A stretch of DNA of 58,032 bases from Bacteroidota bacterium (GCA_030680835.1 JAUXUD010000071.1:1-58032), one strand, 5' to 3'. Counted from the stretch's first letter, positions 34,613-43,928 are shown. A program made the numbers and translations. The notes: generated by a model from the sequence alone, not told the origin.

Positions 34613-35620
34613 TCAGGCTACTTTACTGCCGTCATATGCCCATTTAAGATAAATGGCCCCCCAGGTAAATCCGCCTCCAAAGGCTGCTAAAACCAAATTA
34701 TCTCCTTTTTTCAGTTTCTTTTCCCATTCCCACAGGCATAAAGGAAGCGTTCCATTTGTAGTATTTCCAAAATGATCGATATTAATCATCACTTTTTCTT
34801 TCGAAATGCCCATTCGATCGGCAGTGGCATCAATAATACGCAAATTGGCCTGATGCGGAACAAGCCAATCCACATCTTCGGCAGTTAAATGATTTTGTTC
34901 CATAATCTGTGCCGAAACATCTGCCATTCCATTTACAGCAAACTTAAAAACGGTTTTACCATCCTGATAAACGTAGTGTTCTTTGGCATCTACTGTTTGA
35001 TGGGTAGGTGGCTTTAATGAACCACCGGCTTTCTGATGCAAATAATGCCGGCCAGAACCGTCAATTTTTAAAACCGAATCAATAATTCCAAGTCCCTCGT
35101 AATTGGGTTCAAGCAAAACACATCCGCCACCGTCTCCAAAAATAATACAGGTGTTTCTATCGGTATAATCAATAATTGCCGACATTTTATCGGCTCCAAT
35201 TACCAAAACTTTTTTGTATTTGCCCGATTCGATAAAGCGGGCCCCGGTTTCGAGCGAAAAAAGAAAACCGGAACAGGCAGCACCCAAATCGTAAGCCAGT
35301 GCATTTTTAGCGCCTATTTTATCAGCCAAAATACAGGCAGTCGACGGAAAAATCATATCACCGGTTACGGTTGCGAAAATAATCAGGTCAATTTCATCCG
35401 GGCCGATTCCCCTTTTTTTAAGCAAACCATTAACAGCCTCAACGGCCATATCTGATGTTGCCAAACCGGGTTCTTTGAGTATTCGCCTTTCTTTTACTCC
35501 TGTACGGCTTGTTATCCATTCATCAGAAGTATCAACCATCATTTCAAGATCTTTGTTACTTAAAATGCTGGGCGGAACATAACCGTTCACAGCTGTAATA
35601 GCGGCAGTTATTTTATTCAT
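34613..35620 (-). CDS. fabH: 3-oxoacyl-ACP synthase III
   Basis: FabH condenses acetyl-CoA or branched acyl-CoA primers with malonyl-ACP to start fatty acid chains. The 335 residues carry the Cys-His-Asn triad: ALAYDLGAACSGFLFSLETG, DWLVPHQANLRIID and NIDHFGNTTNGTLP, plus the C-terminal GGGFTWGA. Its start overlaps the plsX stop as TAATG, so the two are translationally coupled. In this phylum iso-branched primers are common, but the sequence does not settle the preference. Confidence 0.97.
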   Translation of the reverse strand: MNKITAAITAVNGYVPPSILSNKDLEMMVDTSDEWITSRTGVKERRILKEPGLATSDMAVEAVNGLLKKRGIGPDEIDLIIFATVTGDMIFPSTACILADKIGAKNALAYDLGAACSGFLFSLETGARFIESGKYKKVLVIGADKMSAIIDYTDRNTCIIFGDGGGCVLLEPNYEGLGIIDSVLKIDGSGRHYLHQKAGGSLKPPTHQTVDAKEHYVYQDGKTVFKFAVNGMADVSAQIMEQNHLTAEDVDWLVPHQANLRIIDATADRMGISKEKVMINIDHFGNTTNGTLPLCLWEWEKKLKKGDNLVLAAFGGGFTWGAIYLKWAYDGSKVA

Positions 35621-36582
35621 TATTGTGTAGTAGGTGGAACTATATTTTGAAATGCATCGTGGATGATGGTAACCAGATTTGAATTTACAACATCACGGGC
35701 AGATAGAATCATGTTTTTAAAAGCTTTAGAGTTGGATATGCCATGTCCGATGATTACAGGAGCATTTACGCCCAATATGGGAGTACCTCCGTAATTTTCG
35801 TAATTAAAACTTTCCAGGTATTCGTCGTTGATCCCGCGTTTTTTCATCACAAAATACATCGACTCGAGCGCTTTCAATACCACATTTCCGGTAAAGCCCT
35901 CGCAAACTACAACATCAACCTTATCGGAAATCAGGTCCCTTCCTTCTACATTTCCAATAAAATGAAACAAAGTAGAGTCTTCCATAATATGATGCGCTGA
36001 AATGGTAACCAGATTTCCCTTTTCTTTCTCTTCGCCAATACTTAACAGTCCAACCTTGGGATCAGAAATGCCGTAAACATGTTTCATCATTAATGAACCC
36101 AATATGGCAAATTGGTATAGTACGTCAGGTTTACAATCGGCATTTGCACCTACATCGAGTATAATGCCAATTCCGCCCTTTGGTTTAGGAACGATGGCCG
36201 TTAAACAAGGGCGTATAACACCTTCGATCGGTTTTACCGAAAACATGGAACCTACCAACATAGCTCCTGTATTTCCGGCACTTACAAATGCATTAATTTT
36301 TTTGGTAGCCAGCATGTTAAAACCAACAGAAATACCCGAGTCTTTCTTTTGAGAAATGGCCCTGGTTGGATGTTCACTCATACCGATTATTTCTGTGGTA
36401 TGCACGATGTCAAAATCCTCTGTTTTAGCTCCGCCATTGTTCAGGTGGTGAATAGCCATGTCCTTGTCGCCAATTAAAACGATTCGAACATGTTCACCTA
36501 ACTCCTTTTGTGCAATAATTGCACCTTCAATGGCTTCTTTTGGGGCATAGTCACCCCCCATTATATCAAAACCTATCTTCAT
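35620..36582 (-). CDS. plsX: Phosphate acyltransferase PlsX
   Basis: PlsX converts acyl-ACP to acyl-phosphate for the first acylation of glycerol-3-phosphate. The 320 residues begin MKIGFDIMGGDYAPKEAIEGA and contain FVSAGNTGAMLVGSM, LDVGANADCKPDVLYQFA, GLLSIGEEKEKGN and VCEGFTGNVVLKALE, all typical. It sits between rpmF and fabH as in most bacteria, linking membrane lipid synthesis with a ribosomal protein gene. Confidence 0.97.
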   Translation of the reverse strand: MKIGFDIMGGDYAPKEAIEGAIIAQKELGEHVRIVLIGDKDMAIHHLNNGGAKTEDFDIVHTTEIIGMSEHPTRAISQKKDSGISVGFNMLATKKINAFVSAGNTGAMLVGSMFSVKPIEGVIRPCLTAIVPKPKGGIGIILDVGANADCKPDVLYQFAILGSLMMKHVYGISDPKVGLLSIGEEKEKGNLVTISAHHIMEDSTLFHFIGNVEGRDLISDKVDVVVCEGFTGNVVLKALESMYFVMKKRGINDEYLESFNYENYGGTPILGVNAPVIIGHGISNSKAFKNMILSARDVVNSNLVTIIHDAFQNIVPPTTQ

Positions 36583-36614
36583 TTATTGCGTATATTGCCT
36601 GTTAAAGCAACCTG

Positions 36615-36800
36615 CTAAATGTCTTTTTTCATGTCTGGGAAGGCCAGTTTGCCTTTGTAATAACCATTGGCGGTTACCCGGTGGCGTAAATGGGTTTCAC
36701 CCGAAGTTACGTCTACTGACAGCGTAGGTACGGCTCCTTTATAATGGGTTCTGCGCTTATCGCGTCTTGAATTAGAGATTTTCCTTTTTGGATGTGGCAT
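36615..36800 (-). CDS. rpmF: 50S ribosomal protein L32
   Basis: This is the small basic large-subunit protein L32, 61 residues. It begins [21 protein letters not shown] and continues [18 protein letters not shown]. It lacks the zinc-binding Cys pairs found in some L32 proteins, as is common in this phylum. It sits between DUF177 and plsX, 20 bases after the DUF177 stop. Confidence 0.97.
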   Translation of the reverse strand: MPHPKRKISNSRRDKRRTHYKGAVPTLSVDVTSGETHLRHRVTANGYYKGKLAFPDMKKDI

Positions 36801-36820
36801 TTTATCGTTCTCCTTTTAAT

Positions 36821-37369
36821 TTAGTTTAATAAGTCTTTCAGTTTATTCCAACGTGGGTCGTCATTTTCTGGCTCGTCATCGTCGTCGTCATCATCTTCTT
36901 CAATTTTTTCAACTGTTGCCAGCTTTTTCAAAACCTCTTCATTACAGGGTTTTGGGTCAGGCAGGTCGTCGCAGCTTTTACGCTGGGGAACTGCCAGTAA
37001 CATGCTTTCATACAGATATTGCTTTAAGTCATATTCAATCTCTGTGCGTGCGATGTAAATAATTTCACTGTCTTCAAAATTATTTGCCTCGCTTAATCTC
37101 ATGATTAAACCAAATTTTTCATCAATCGGTAAATCAATATCTTCAGTACAGGTATCACATACAACCTTTACAAGGCCCTTAAAATGAAATTTTAAATCGT
37201 ATAAAGTTTCTGTTTTGGTAAGTTTTAATGCAACTTCAATATTTGCACTTTCAAAAGGCGAATATTCAAAATCCTGCAAAAACTTATCATCCAGTACAAA
37301 TGAAAATTCGTTAAGTCCTGTTTTTAACTTATTGAATTCAACCAAATATGCCTTCGACTTTGCTCCCAT
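36821..37369 (-). CDS. DUF177/YceD family protein
   Basis: This is a 182-residue YceD-like protein that precedes rpmF in most bacteria; in plants and E. coli, relatives take part in 23S rRNA accumulation. The core has KLTKTETLYDLKFHFKGLVKVVCDTCTEDIDLPI, with a C-x-x-C pair, and KQYLYESMLLAVPQRKSC. The C-terminus carries an unbroken acidic run (EEDDDDDDDEPENDD) before the conserved DPRWNKLKDLL ending. First gene of the lipid operon. Confidence 0.9.
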   Translation of the reverse strand: MGAKSKAYLVEFNKLKTGLNEFSFVLDDKFLQDFEYSPFESANIEVALKLTKTETLYDLKFHFKGLVKVVCDTCTEDIDLPIDEKFGLIMRLSEANNFEDSEIIYIARTEIEYDLKQYLYESMLLAVPQRKSCDDLPDPKPCNEEVLKKLATVEKIEEDDDDDDDEPENDDPRWNKLKDLLN

Positions 37370-37400
37370 TATTAAAGCCCACGAAGATATGTGATAACTA

Positions 37401-37408
37401 CAAAATTA
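37401..37408 (-). promoter_or_regulatory. Possible -7 box for the DUF177-accC operon
   Basis: On the minus strand this reads TAATTTTG, a full match to TAnnTTTG, 32 bases before the DUF177 ATG in the 164-base gap behind pdxA. No convincing -33 TTG is seen at the usual distance. Confidence 0.3.
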
Positions 37409-37533
37409 TCGAATTTTTTTGAAAACTCATTTATAACCAATGCGTTAAAGTAAATTAAAGCCTCTATGAGTCCATTATCTGCCCTGCCAATCAATGGTAA
37501 TTTCACTAAAATCTTCATGAAAAACCTGCTTTT

Positions 37534-38601
37534 TTAAAAATCTATCCTGAATCGCTCCCTTTTTCCGGGTGTTAGCGGTAATGGATTGTGGTTCATATCG
37601 GTAAAATGATTCCGCTGAGCCCAAATATCAACTGCCATAAATAAAGCATTTCGCATCGATTGCTCACTGGCTTCGTTTTTTCCAACCAGGCTATAACCCG
37701 TCCCGTGGTCGGGTGAAGTGCGCACAAAAGGTAAACCTGCGGTGTAATTTACCCCTGTTTCAAATGCCATGTATTTAAACGGAATCAGGCCCTGGTCGTG
37801 GTACATAGCCAAAACTGCATCGAACTTGGTATGCTGGTTTGAACCAAAAAAACCATCAGCAGGGTAGGGTCCGTAAACCAAAACCTGGTGTTCGTTTCTG
37901 GCTTTTTCAACCGCAGGAATAATTATTTCCTTTTCCTCCATACCCAGCAATCCACCCTCGCCTCCATGCGGATTTAAGGCCAAAACAGCAATTTGTGGCT
38001 TTACAATTCCAAAATCCTTTTTCAGACTCTCATTCAATAACTTGATTTTCCGAATGATGAGCTCCTGATTAATATTACCTGAAACCTCTTTTAAAGGCAC
38101 ATGTCCGGTTACCATCGCCACCTTAAAGTCATCGGATGTGAGCAGCATCAGGTACTCTGAATTGGCCTGCTGGGCAAGGTATTCGGTATGACCTTTAAAC
38201 GGCAGCAACTGGTTATTCACCATGTTTTTGTTCAGGGGTCCTGTAACCAGCGCCTGAATTTTGCCTTCAAGTGCATCTTTGGTAGCCATTTCAAGTGCTT
38301 TAAAGGCATATTTTCCTGCCAGTTCAGTAGCTTCTCCGGGTTTAATTTCCACTTCTTCTTCCCAGCATACCAATATATTGGAGCGCTTGTGGTTAACCTG
38401 ATCAATACTTTTGATAATATTCAGTTGAAAATCAGGAAGTCCAATTATTTTTTTCCAATACGAAATAATTCTGGGAGAACCGTAAACAACGGGAACGCAA
38501 TAGTCGTTAATCCGGTTATCGCTCAGGGTTTTTATGATTACCTCGGCCGAAATGCTGTTCATATCGCCAATGGTAATGCCTATAACGGGTAATTTGCTCA
38601 T
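37534..38601 (-). CDS. pdxA: 4-hydroxythreonine-4-phosphate dehydrogenase
   Basis: PdxA oxidises 4-phosphohydroxythreonine in the DXP-dependent pathway to pyridoxal 5'-phosphate. The 355 residues show IGITIGDMNSISAEVIIKTL (the usual GDPxGIGPE-type start is here GDMNSISAE), VTGPLNKNMV, GHTEYLAQ (metal-binding His), ALNPHGGEGG, YPADGFFG, AMYHDQGLIPFKYMAFETGVNYTAGLPFVRTSPDHGTGY. The altered N-terminal loop is also seen in other Bacteroidota homologs as far as I recall. Upstream of the lipid operon on the same strand, but separated by 164 bases. Confidence 0.93.
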   Translation of the reverse strand: MSKLPVIGITIGDMNSISAEVIIKTLSDNRINDYCVPVVYGSPRIISYWKKIIGLPDFQLNIIKSIDQVNHKRSNILVCWEEEVEIKPGEATELAGKYAFKALEMATKDALEGKIQALVTGPLNKNMVNNQLLPFKGHTEYLAQQANSEYLMLLTSDDFKVAMVTGHVPLKEVSGNINQELIIRKIKLLNESLKKDFGIVKPQIAVLALNPHGGEGGLLGMEEKEIIIPAVEKARNEHQVLVYGPYPADGFFGSNQHTKFDAVLAMYHDQGLIPFKYMAFETGVNYTAGLPFVRTSPDHGTGYSLVGKNEASEQSMRNALFMAVDIWAQRNHFTDMNHNPLPLTPGKRERFRIDF

Positions 38602-38689
38602 ATATTTATTTAATAACTTTGCCTCAATATTCTTGAATCATCAATTTAATATTTTATCTAAAAACGAATTCCTTTTTTGTTTTCCTTCG

Positions 38690-38746
38690 TTTCTTAGTTT
38701 CTTTGTAGCATCTGGAATTCCTATGGGCTACAAAGAAACAAAGAAA
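38690..38746. repeat. 20-base inverted repeat between pdxA and pepA
   Basis: The arm TTTCTTAGTTTCTTTGTAGC (38690-38709) is repeated inverted at 38727-38746 with a single mismatch, around a 17-base loop that itself contains GGAATTCC. Neither side has a T run suited to intrinsic termination, so it may be an extragenic palindrome or a small mobile-element remnant. An RNA-processing or Rho-insulating role for pepA mRNA is also possible. Confidence 0.7.
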
Positions 38747-38759
38747 CAAATTGTAACTG

Positions 38760-40202
38760 TTAGTTACATAAACTTTTTACGAAGTTAAATAATAAACGAA
38801 CTCCAACACCCGTTCCCTGCTTCCCGCGGTAGCTATCGGCGGTAGTTAAATAAGCCGGACCCGCAATATCAAAATGCATCCAGGGGTAATCAACATATTT
38901 CTCCAGAAATTTACCCGCTGTAATGGCGCCCCCAACCGGACCTCCAATATTTTTCATGTCGGCCAGGTCGCTTTTAATCAGTTTGGCATAATCATCCCAA
39001 AAAGGAAATTCCACCAATCTTTCGTGCACATGGTTTCCGCAATCTTTAAGCTGGTTTTTTGTTTTTTCGGATGCTGTTCCCATGCATACAGTACCGTAAG
39101 ATCCAATTGCCGCAGCCGCCGCGCCGGTTAGCGTTGCAAAATCCAAAACCAGTTCGGGTTTGTATTTTTTTGCATAAGCCAGAGCGTCTGCCAAAAGCAT
39201 TCTGCCTTCGGCATCGGTATTTAAAACTTCCACGGTTTGCCCGTCAAACATGGTAACCACATCACCGGGAGTGTATGCATTTTCACCGGGGCGGTTATCG
39301 GTGGCCGGAATTAAAGCCACAACATAATAGGGTAAATTTGCTTTCGCAATGGCGCAAATGGCTGCTGCAACCGCTGCTCCTCCGGCCATATCGCACTTCA
39401 TGGTATCCATACTGTTTGGCGTTGGTTTTAAACTTAAACCACCGGTATCGTAAACAACGCCTTTGCCCACCAAAACCAATGGTTGCTTGTTTTTTGCATT
39501 TTTGGGTTTGTATTCTAAAATGGTAAATGTTGGGGGTGTTTTACTTCCCAGGTTCACAGCCAATAAGCCACCCATTTTAAGGGCTTCAATTTGTTTTTTG
39601 GCAAGCACTTCTGCTTTAACATTGCTGGAACCAGCCAATGCTTTTATTTCTTTAGAAAAAGATACAGCGGTTAAATACGACTGCGGCTCGTTTACCCAGG
39701 TTCTGGCTGTATAAACGGCATCAATAACAATTTGTAATTCTTCTATTTTTTGGGTGTTTTCTTTTTCGGTATGAACCAAAATATTTTCTAAAGTATGTTT
39801 CTTTTTGGTGTCACTCTTATACTTCAAAAATTCATAATTTGCCAATGCACATCCTTCTGCCACGGCCAGAATTTGTTCATTATTATTTTTATCTGTGTTG
39901 AGTACAACTTCCTTGTATCGGTGTGTATTCAATGCCACACACATTTTCTGACCCAAAACCCGGTATGCTTCCAGTTTTTCGGCACTTGTTTTTTTAGTAA
40001 AATCATCGGTAAACTGAATAAAAATCAATGAACTCAGGCGGTTGATTAAAATATAATGTTCATCGGCTTTTAATTTCTTTTGGATATATGCCTCTTCATT
40101 TTTATCGAAACCCAATGAGGCAAGTTTATCCTTTTTGGTGCATAGATATAAAGTTGATTTGCCGCTGAGGGCTTTGTTTTGTAGCTGAATGGTGGTTTGC
40201 AT
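38760..40202 (-). CDS. pepA: Leucyl aminopeptidase (M17)
   Basis: This is a two-metal cytosolic aminopeptidase of 480 residues, one of the oligomeric M17 enzymes. The catalytic C-terminal domain has VGKGVVYDTGGLSLKPTPNSMDTMKCDMAGGAAVAAA, NRPGENAYTPGDVV, the signature NTDAEGRMLLADAL and DFATLTGAAAAAIGSYGT, ending in WMHFDIAGPAYLT. The N-terminal domain is diverged as usual. Own -7-like box at 40222; the preceding terminator isolates it from the cargo gene at 40319. Confidence 0.95.
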   Translation of the reverse strand: MQTTIQLQNKALSGKSTLYLCTKKDKLASLGFDKNEEAYIQKKLKADEHYILINRLSSLIFIQFTDDFTKKTSAEKLEAYRVLGQKMCVALNTHRYKEVVLNTDKNNNEQILAVAEGCALANYEFLKYKSDTKKKHTLENILVHTEKENTQKIEELQIVIDAVYTARTWVNEPQSYLTAVSFSKEIKALAGSSNVKAEVLAKKQIEALKMGGLLAVNLGSKTPPTFTILEYKPKNAKNKQPLVLVGKGVVYDTGGLSLKPTPNSMDTMKCDMAGGAAVAAAICAIAKANLPYYVVALIPATDNRPGENAYTPGDVVTMFDGQTVEVLNTDAEGRMLLADALAYAKKYKPELVLDFATLTGAAAAAIGSYGTVCMGTASEKTKNQLKDCGNHVHERLVEFPFWDDYAKLIKSDLADMKNIGGPVGGAITAGKFLEKYVDYPWMHFDIAGPAYLTTADSYRGKQGTGVGVRLLFNFVKSLCN

Positions 40203-40221
40203 AAGGTTAACAATAATCCCG

Positions 40222-40229
40222 CAAAAATA
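40222..40229 (-). promoter_or_regulatory. Possible -7 box for pepA
   Basis: On the minus strand this reads TATTTTTG, matching TAnnTTTG, 20 bases before the pepA ATG. It would give a very short leader. No -33 TTG is seen at the ideal distance. Confidence 0.3.
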
Positions 40230-40254
40230 GGAATTTAAACCACATTTCTATTAA

Positions 40255-40290
40255 ACAACAAAGGCCCGTTATTAATCAGGCCTTTGTTGT
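40255..40290 (-). terminator. Intrinsic terminator of the T9SS cargo gene
   Basis: A perfect 12-base stem (ACAACAAAGGCC at 40255-40266 with its complement at 40279-40290) with a 12-base loop, followed on the minus strand by TTTAAT. It is 29 bases beyond the stop codon of the gene at 40319-41932. Confidence 0.72.
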
Positions 40291-40318
40291 GGTTATGAAT
40301 ACTAAAATGTTTTTGAAA

Positions 40319-41932
40319 TTATTCCTTTATCCATTTGCATGAATACCGTTTGTTTTTTGAACTCAATTCAATAAAATATAAACCATTGTTAAAAGTTGAA
40401 ATATCAATTTCATTTTCTTGTGAAAAGTCTTTTTGTTCAAAAACGCTTTTTCCTGTTAAATCAAAAATTCTCAATTTAAAATTTTCTTCAAAATTTTGAT
40501 CAGGGATTTGTATTTTGATTTTATTTGATGCCGGGTTAGGGTAAACAAGGATAGATTTCTTGTTTAAATGGTTTTCAAAAATGCCGCTTGCCTGGCTGGT
40601 ATCTGAATTATATCTCATAAATAAATAATTATGAATTTTATCACCTCTGATGCTGCTAATATAAGTTGTTCCGTTAATAACAACCGAATCGTAACCAAAG
40701 CTGATATAACTAATATTTTCTTTTGCTGGCACGTATGATGGTTCGAGGATTAACTTATCATTATATTTTATAGGGTAATGTTTGATATAACTACCATCGG
40801 CATTTAAAAATATCCGGTTCCAGTAATAACAATTTTGTAATTGGGTTCCATCCCAGATAAAATTAAAGAAAGAGAGTACTTCTAATGAGAAATTAATTTT
40901 ACCATTATCAATCCTTAAATTAGTAAGAGAACTTGAGCCATTTCCAAATTTATACCATTTTATGGTACCATCTTCATTTAAAGATAATAACATCCTTTTG
41001 GTTAAATAATTGGAATCAACTTTTATGGTTTTGTTGTTAACAACAATGCTATCGCTAAATTGAAAATAGGTAAGAAAATTAGGATAAACGGCCAGGGCCG
41101 TATTTTCACCCTTTGATTTAATTACAGTTGTTCCCAAATACTTTTTTTGGTTGAGATCATAAACACCATATATATTATCTGCCAGAAATCTATCGGTTGT
41201 TCCATTTCTAATATAAACTGTATTATTCAGCTTATATGTTGTATTTGTTTTTGAAGTGCTTGCCGATAAGTAAAATCGATTATTTGAGACTGAAAAATTG
41301 GTAAAAATGCTATCTACTTTCCATTTTTGGGTAATATTATAATTTGCATCTAATTTTAAAATTGAAGTTTTACTTTTATCAAAAACCGAGGTATCATATA
41401 GGGTGCTATCAAATTTGCTAATTCTACTAAACATAATATACAATGAATTTGTTGATGGATCGGTTGCTATAACCGGAAGTGCGAGGAATTTAACGTAAAA
41501 AGTACGAAGAATAGAAAAATTACCCGTTAGTAAATTCAGCCGCATTAATACATAACGATAAGCATTTATATTAATACTATCCAACACTTGTATATTATCA
41601 ATATATGATTTATAATTACCGTAGTTGAAGAGATATGCATCATCAGAATGTTCTGAAAAAATGGTATTTATTCCGTTCAAAACATACTTTTTGATTAACT
41701 TTCCATTCGAATCACAAACTGCTAACAATTTGTTACCATTCCCATAAGGTGCTTTTGTGGTATCGTATTTAAGAGTATCACCTATATTAACATTAGAAAT
41801 AAGTAGATTGATTTTTGTTTTAGAAGGGTAGGTCTTACTCATGCCATACATTTTATTGAGCACTTCGATTTTTTGCGCCCATGCTGCTGTAGTAAGAAAA
41901 AGAGCAACCAAGAATATTGACACTATTTTCAT
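40319..41932 (-). CDS. T9SS type A cargo protein, function unknown
   Basis: This is a secreted protein of 537 residues. The signal peptide MKIVSIFLVALFLTTAAWAQ is followed by about 430 residues of beta-rich, Asn/Ser/Thr-rich sequence with repeated strands (LLAVCDSNGKLIKKYVLNG, TTYKLNNTVYIRNGT, WYKFGNGSSSLTNLRIDNG). These resemble bacterial PQQ/WD-like propeller repeats in which values are reported along a path; no catalytic motif is visible. The last 80 residues are a type A sorting domain: SILVYPNPASNKIKI, LRIFDLTGKSVFEQ, EIDISTFNNGLYFIELSS, SCKWIKE. Expected location is the cell surface. Isolated transcript, divergent from rsmA. Confidence 0.82.
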   Translation of the reverse strand: MKIVSIFLVALFLTTAAWAQKIEVLNKMYGMSKTYPSKTKINLLISNVNIGDTLKYDTTKAPYGNGNKLLAVCDSNGKLIKKYVLNGINTIFSEHSDDAYLFNYGNYKSYIDNIQVLDSININAYRYVLMRLNLLTGNFSILRTFYVKFLALPVIATDPSTNSLYIMFSRISKFDSTLYDTSVFDKSKTSILKLDANYNITQKWKVDSIFTNFSVSNNRFYLSASTSKTNTTYKLNNTVYIRNGTTDRFLADNIYGVYDLNQKKYLGTTVIKSKGENTALAVYPNFLTYFQFSDSIVVNNKTIKVDSNYLTKRMLLSLNEDGTIKWYKFGNGSSSLTNLRIDNGKINFSLEVLSFFNFIWDGTQLQNCYYWNRIFLNADGSYIKHYPIKYNDKLILEPSYVPAKENISYISFGYDSVVINGTTYISSIRGDKIHNYLFMRYNSDTSQASGIFENHLNKKSILVYPNPASNKIKIQIPDQNFEENFKLRIFDLTGKSVFEQKDFSQENEIDISTFNNGLYFIELSSKNKRYSCKWIKE

Positions 41933-42033
41933 TATAGGGTTTATTTAATTATCGAGGAAGCTAAACATTAAAAAATCGTTTTTTAAATAAAATTGGCATT
42001 CTTCGACTTATTAATAAGAAATTAAGAAGATAC

Positions 42034-42061
42034 TTTCTCGCTTCTCGCGTCTCGTTTCTCG
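42034..42061. repeat. Heptanucleotide tandem repeat upstream of rsmA
   Basis: Four 7-base units in a row, TTTCTCG, CTTCTCG, CGTCTCG and TTTCTCG, end 61 bases before the rsmA start at 42123. Period, TCG ending and position before a plus-strand gene resemble the array at 29023-29064, though the sequences differ. Confidence 0.65.
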
Positions 42062-42122
42062 AAATCTGTTTTTGTTTAAAATAGCATTTCCGCTTTCTGT
42101 AAATATATTTGCAAAAAAAAAC

Positions 42123-42896
42123 ATGTTACAGGTAAAGGCAAAAAAGTTTTTGGGTCAGCATTTTTTAAAGGATCAAAATATTGCCCAAAATATTGTTGCC
42201 GCATTAACCGATGTTTACCCCGAGGGAAATGTTTTGGAAGTAGGGCCGGGAATGGGCGTGCTTACCCAATTTTTACTGGCTGAACCTAAGTTAAAAACAT
42301 GGGCGGTTGAAGTGGACCGGGAATCTATTAGTTATTTGCTGGCTAAATTCCCCTTAATGAGCGAACGCTTGTTGAACGAAGATTTTTTGAAAATGAACTT
42401 TGGCAAATATTTTCCAAGGGAGTTTAGTATAATTGGCAATTTTCCCTATAACATTTCATCCCAGATTGTTTTTGCCATGATTGATCATAAAAAGCAGATT
42501 CCATTTATGGTTGGCATGTTTCAAAAAGAGGTGGCTGAGCGGATTTGCTCGCTGCATGGAAGCAAGGTTTACGGCATTTTATCGGTAATCACCCAGGCAT
42601 TTTTTAAGGTGGAGTATTTATTTACGGTTTCAGAAACGGTTTTTGATCCGCCACCCAAAGTGAAATCAGCCATTGTTCGGTTCAGCCGAAAAAATGAAGC
42701 ACTGGCTTGCGATGAAAAACTATTCAGAACTGTGGTAAAAGTAGCGTTCAACCAGCGCCGTAAAAAACTAAGAAACAGTATTGGTATTTTTGGATTGAGC
42801 GATGAACAATTAGGTTCATTTGCCGCCAAACGTGCCGAAGAGTTGAGTGTAGCAGACTTTGTGAGTCTTACTTTAATGGTTTCTGCCAGCAGATAG
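42123..42896 (+). CDS. rsmA: 16S rRNA (adenine1518/1519-N6)-dimethyltransferase
   Basis: RsmA (KsgA) dimethylates two adjacent adenines in helix 45 of 16S rRNA late in 30S assembly. I start it at 42123 (MLQVKAKKFLGQHFLKDQNIAQNIV); an earlier in-frame Met adds 17 residues outside the family pattern. The 257 residues show the SAM motif VLEVGPGMGVLTQFLL, AVEVDRESISYL, motif IV NFPYNISSQIVF, VAERICSLHGSKVYGILSV and the C-terminal FNQRRKKLRNSI. The stop is followed by the dehydrogenase gene. Confidence 0.97.
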   Translation: MLQVKAKKFLGQHFLKDQNIAQNIVAALTDVYPEGNVLEVGPGMGVLTQFLLAEPKLKTWAVEVDRESISYLLAKFPLMSERLLNEDFLKMNFGKYFPREFSIIGNFPYNISSQIVFAMIDHKKQIPFMVGMFQKEVAERICSLHGSKVYGILSVITQAFFKVEYLFTVSETVFDPPPKVKSAIVRFSRKNEALACDEKLFRTVVKVAFNQRRKKLRNSIGIFGLSDEQLGSFAAKRAEELSVADFVSLTLMVSASR

Positions 42897-42959
42897 TTAG
42901 GTTTGCAACACATATTTGAACCCAATGCAACCCAAATTAAATTTTTGATTACTAATAAA

Positions 42960-43928
42960 ATGAAAGCGAACCGGAACACAACAACAGGGGGCTTGAACAT
43001 ACTGATAGCAGACGATGTTCATGAGTTGTTGCCAAATGGTTTAACAAAAGCGGGATTTAATGTTCTTTATTTACCAGATGCAAAAAGGGAAGACATTCTG
43101 TTCAAAATTGCCGAAATTCATATTTTGGTGATCAGAACCAAAACTCAGGTTGACCGGGAGCTGATTGATGCTGGACAAAAATTATGCTGTATTGCACGAG
43201 CAGGAGCGGGGTTGGATAATGTAGATGAAGCCTATGCAAAAACACGCAATATTGTTTGTTTGAATGCCGGTGAAGCCAATGCAGATGCAGTAGGCGAGCA
43301 TACTTTGGGTATGTTACTAATGCTAATGAATAATTTGGGAAGGGCTGATCGGGAGGTGAGGCAAAAAATATGGCGGCGTGAGGCAAACAGGGGTTTTGAG
43401 CTTTCGGGAAAAACGGTAGGAATTATAGGATTTGGAAATACCGGAAAGGCAGTTGCCCAAAAACTCAGTGGTTTTAATGTAAAAGTGCTGGCTTATGATA
43501 AGTATTTACTTGATTACAGCAATGATTTTGCAAATGAGAGCAGCATGTACCAGATTTTTGAAGAAACAGACATACTTACCTTGCATATTCCTTTAACCGA
43601 AGAAACAAATGAACTGGTTTGTGAGAATTATTTAAACAGATTTAAAAAAAGCATTTATTTGCTCAATTTAAGTCGGGGAAAAATTTTGAAGACAAGGGAT
43701 TTGATAGGTTCAATAAAAAGTGGAAAAGTTTTAGGAGCGGCTCTTGATGTTTTGGAAAATGAAGATTTAAAAATGTTTGATATGGATCAGGAAAATGACT
43801 TTCAATTTTTAATTACCAGTGAAAAGGTGGTTCTTGCACCTCATATTGGTGGTTGGACGGTGGAGAGTTACAGAAAAATTTCGCAGGTTTTGCTGGATAA
43901 GTTACTCACTTTTAGGGTAGGTAGCTAA
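42960..43928 (+). CDS. D-isomer 2-hydroxyacid dehydrogenase (SerA-like)
   Basis: This is an NAD-dependent dehydrogenase of 322 residues, most like D-3-phosphoglycerate dehydrogenase without an ACT domain. The start is at ATG 42960 (MKANRNTTTGGLNILIADDVHE); the frame is open from a TTG at 42903. Substrate-binding domain: CIARAGAGLDNVDEAYAKTR, NADAVGEHTLGMLLMLMNN. NAD domain: VGIIGFGNTGKAVAQKLSGF, LHIPLTEETNELV, LLNLSRGKI, ALDVLENEDL, and catalytic His in LAPHIGGWTVESYRKI. It sits 63 bases after rsmA and could share its transcript. Confidence 0.88.
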   Translation: MKANRNTTTGGLNILIADDVHELLPNGLTKAGFNVLYLPDAKREDILFKIAEIHILVIRTKTQVDRELIDAGQKLCCIARAGAGLDNVDEAYAKTRNIVCLNAGEANADAVGEHTLGMLLMLMNNLGRADREVRQKIWRREANRGFELSGKTVGIIGFGNTGKAVAQKLSGFNVKVLAYDKYLLDYSNDFANESSMYQIFEETDILTLHIPLTEETNELVCENYLNRFKKSIYLLNLSRGKILKTRDLIGSIKSGKVLGAALDVLENEDLKMFDMDQENDFQFLITSEKVVLAPHIGGWTVESYRKISQVLLDKLLTFRVGS

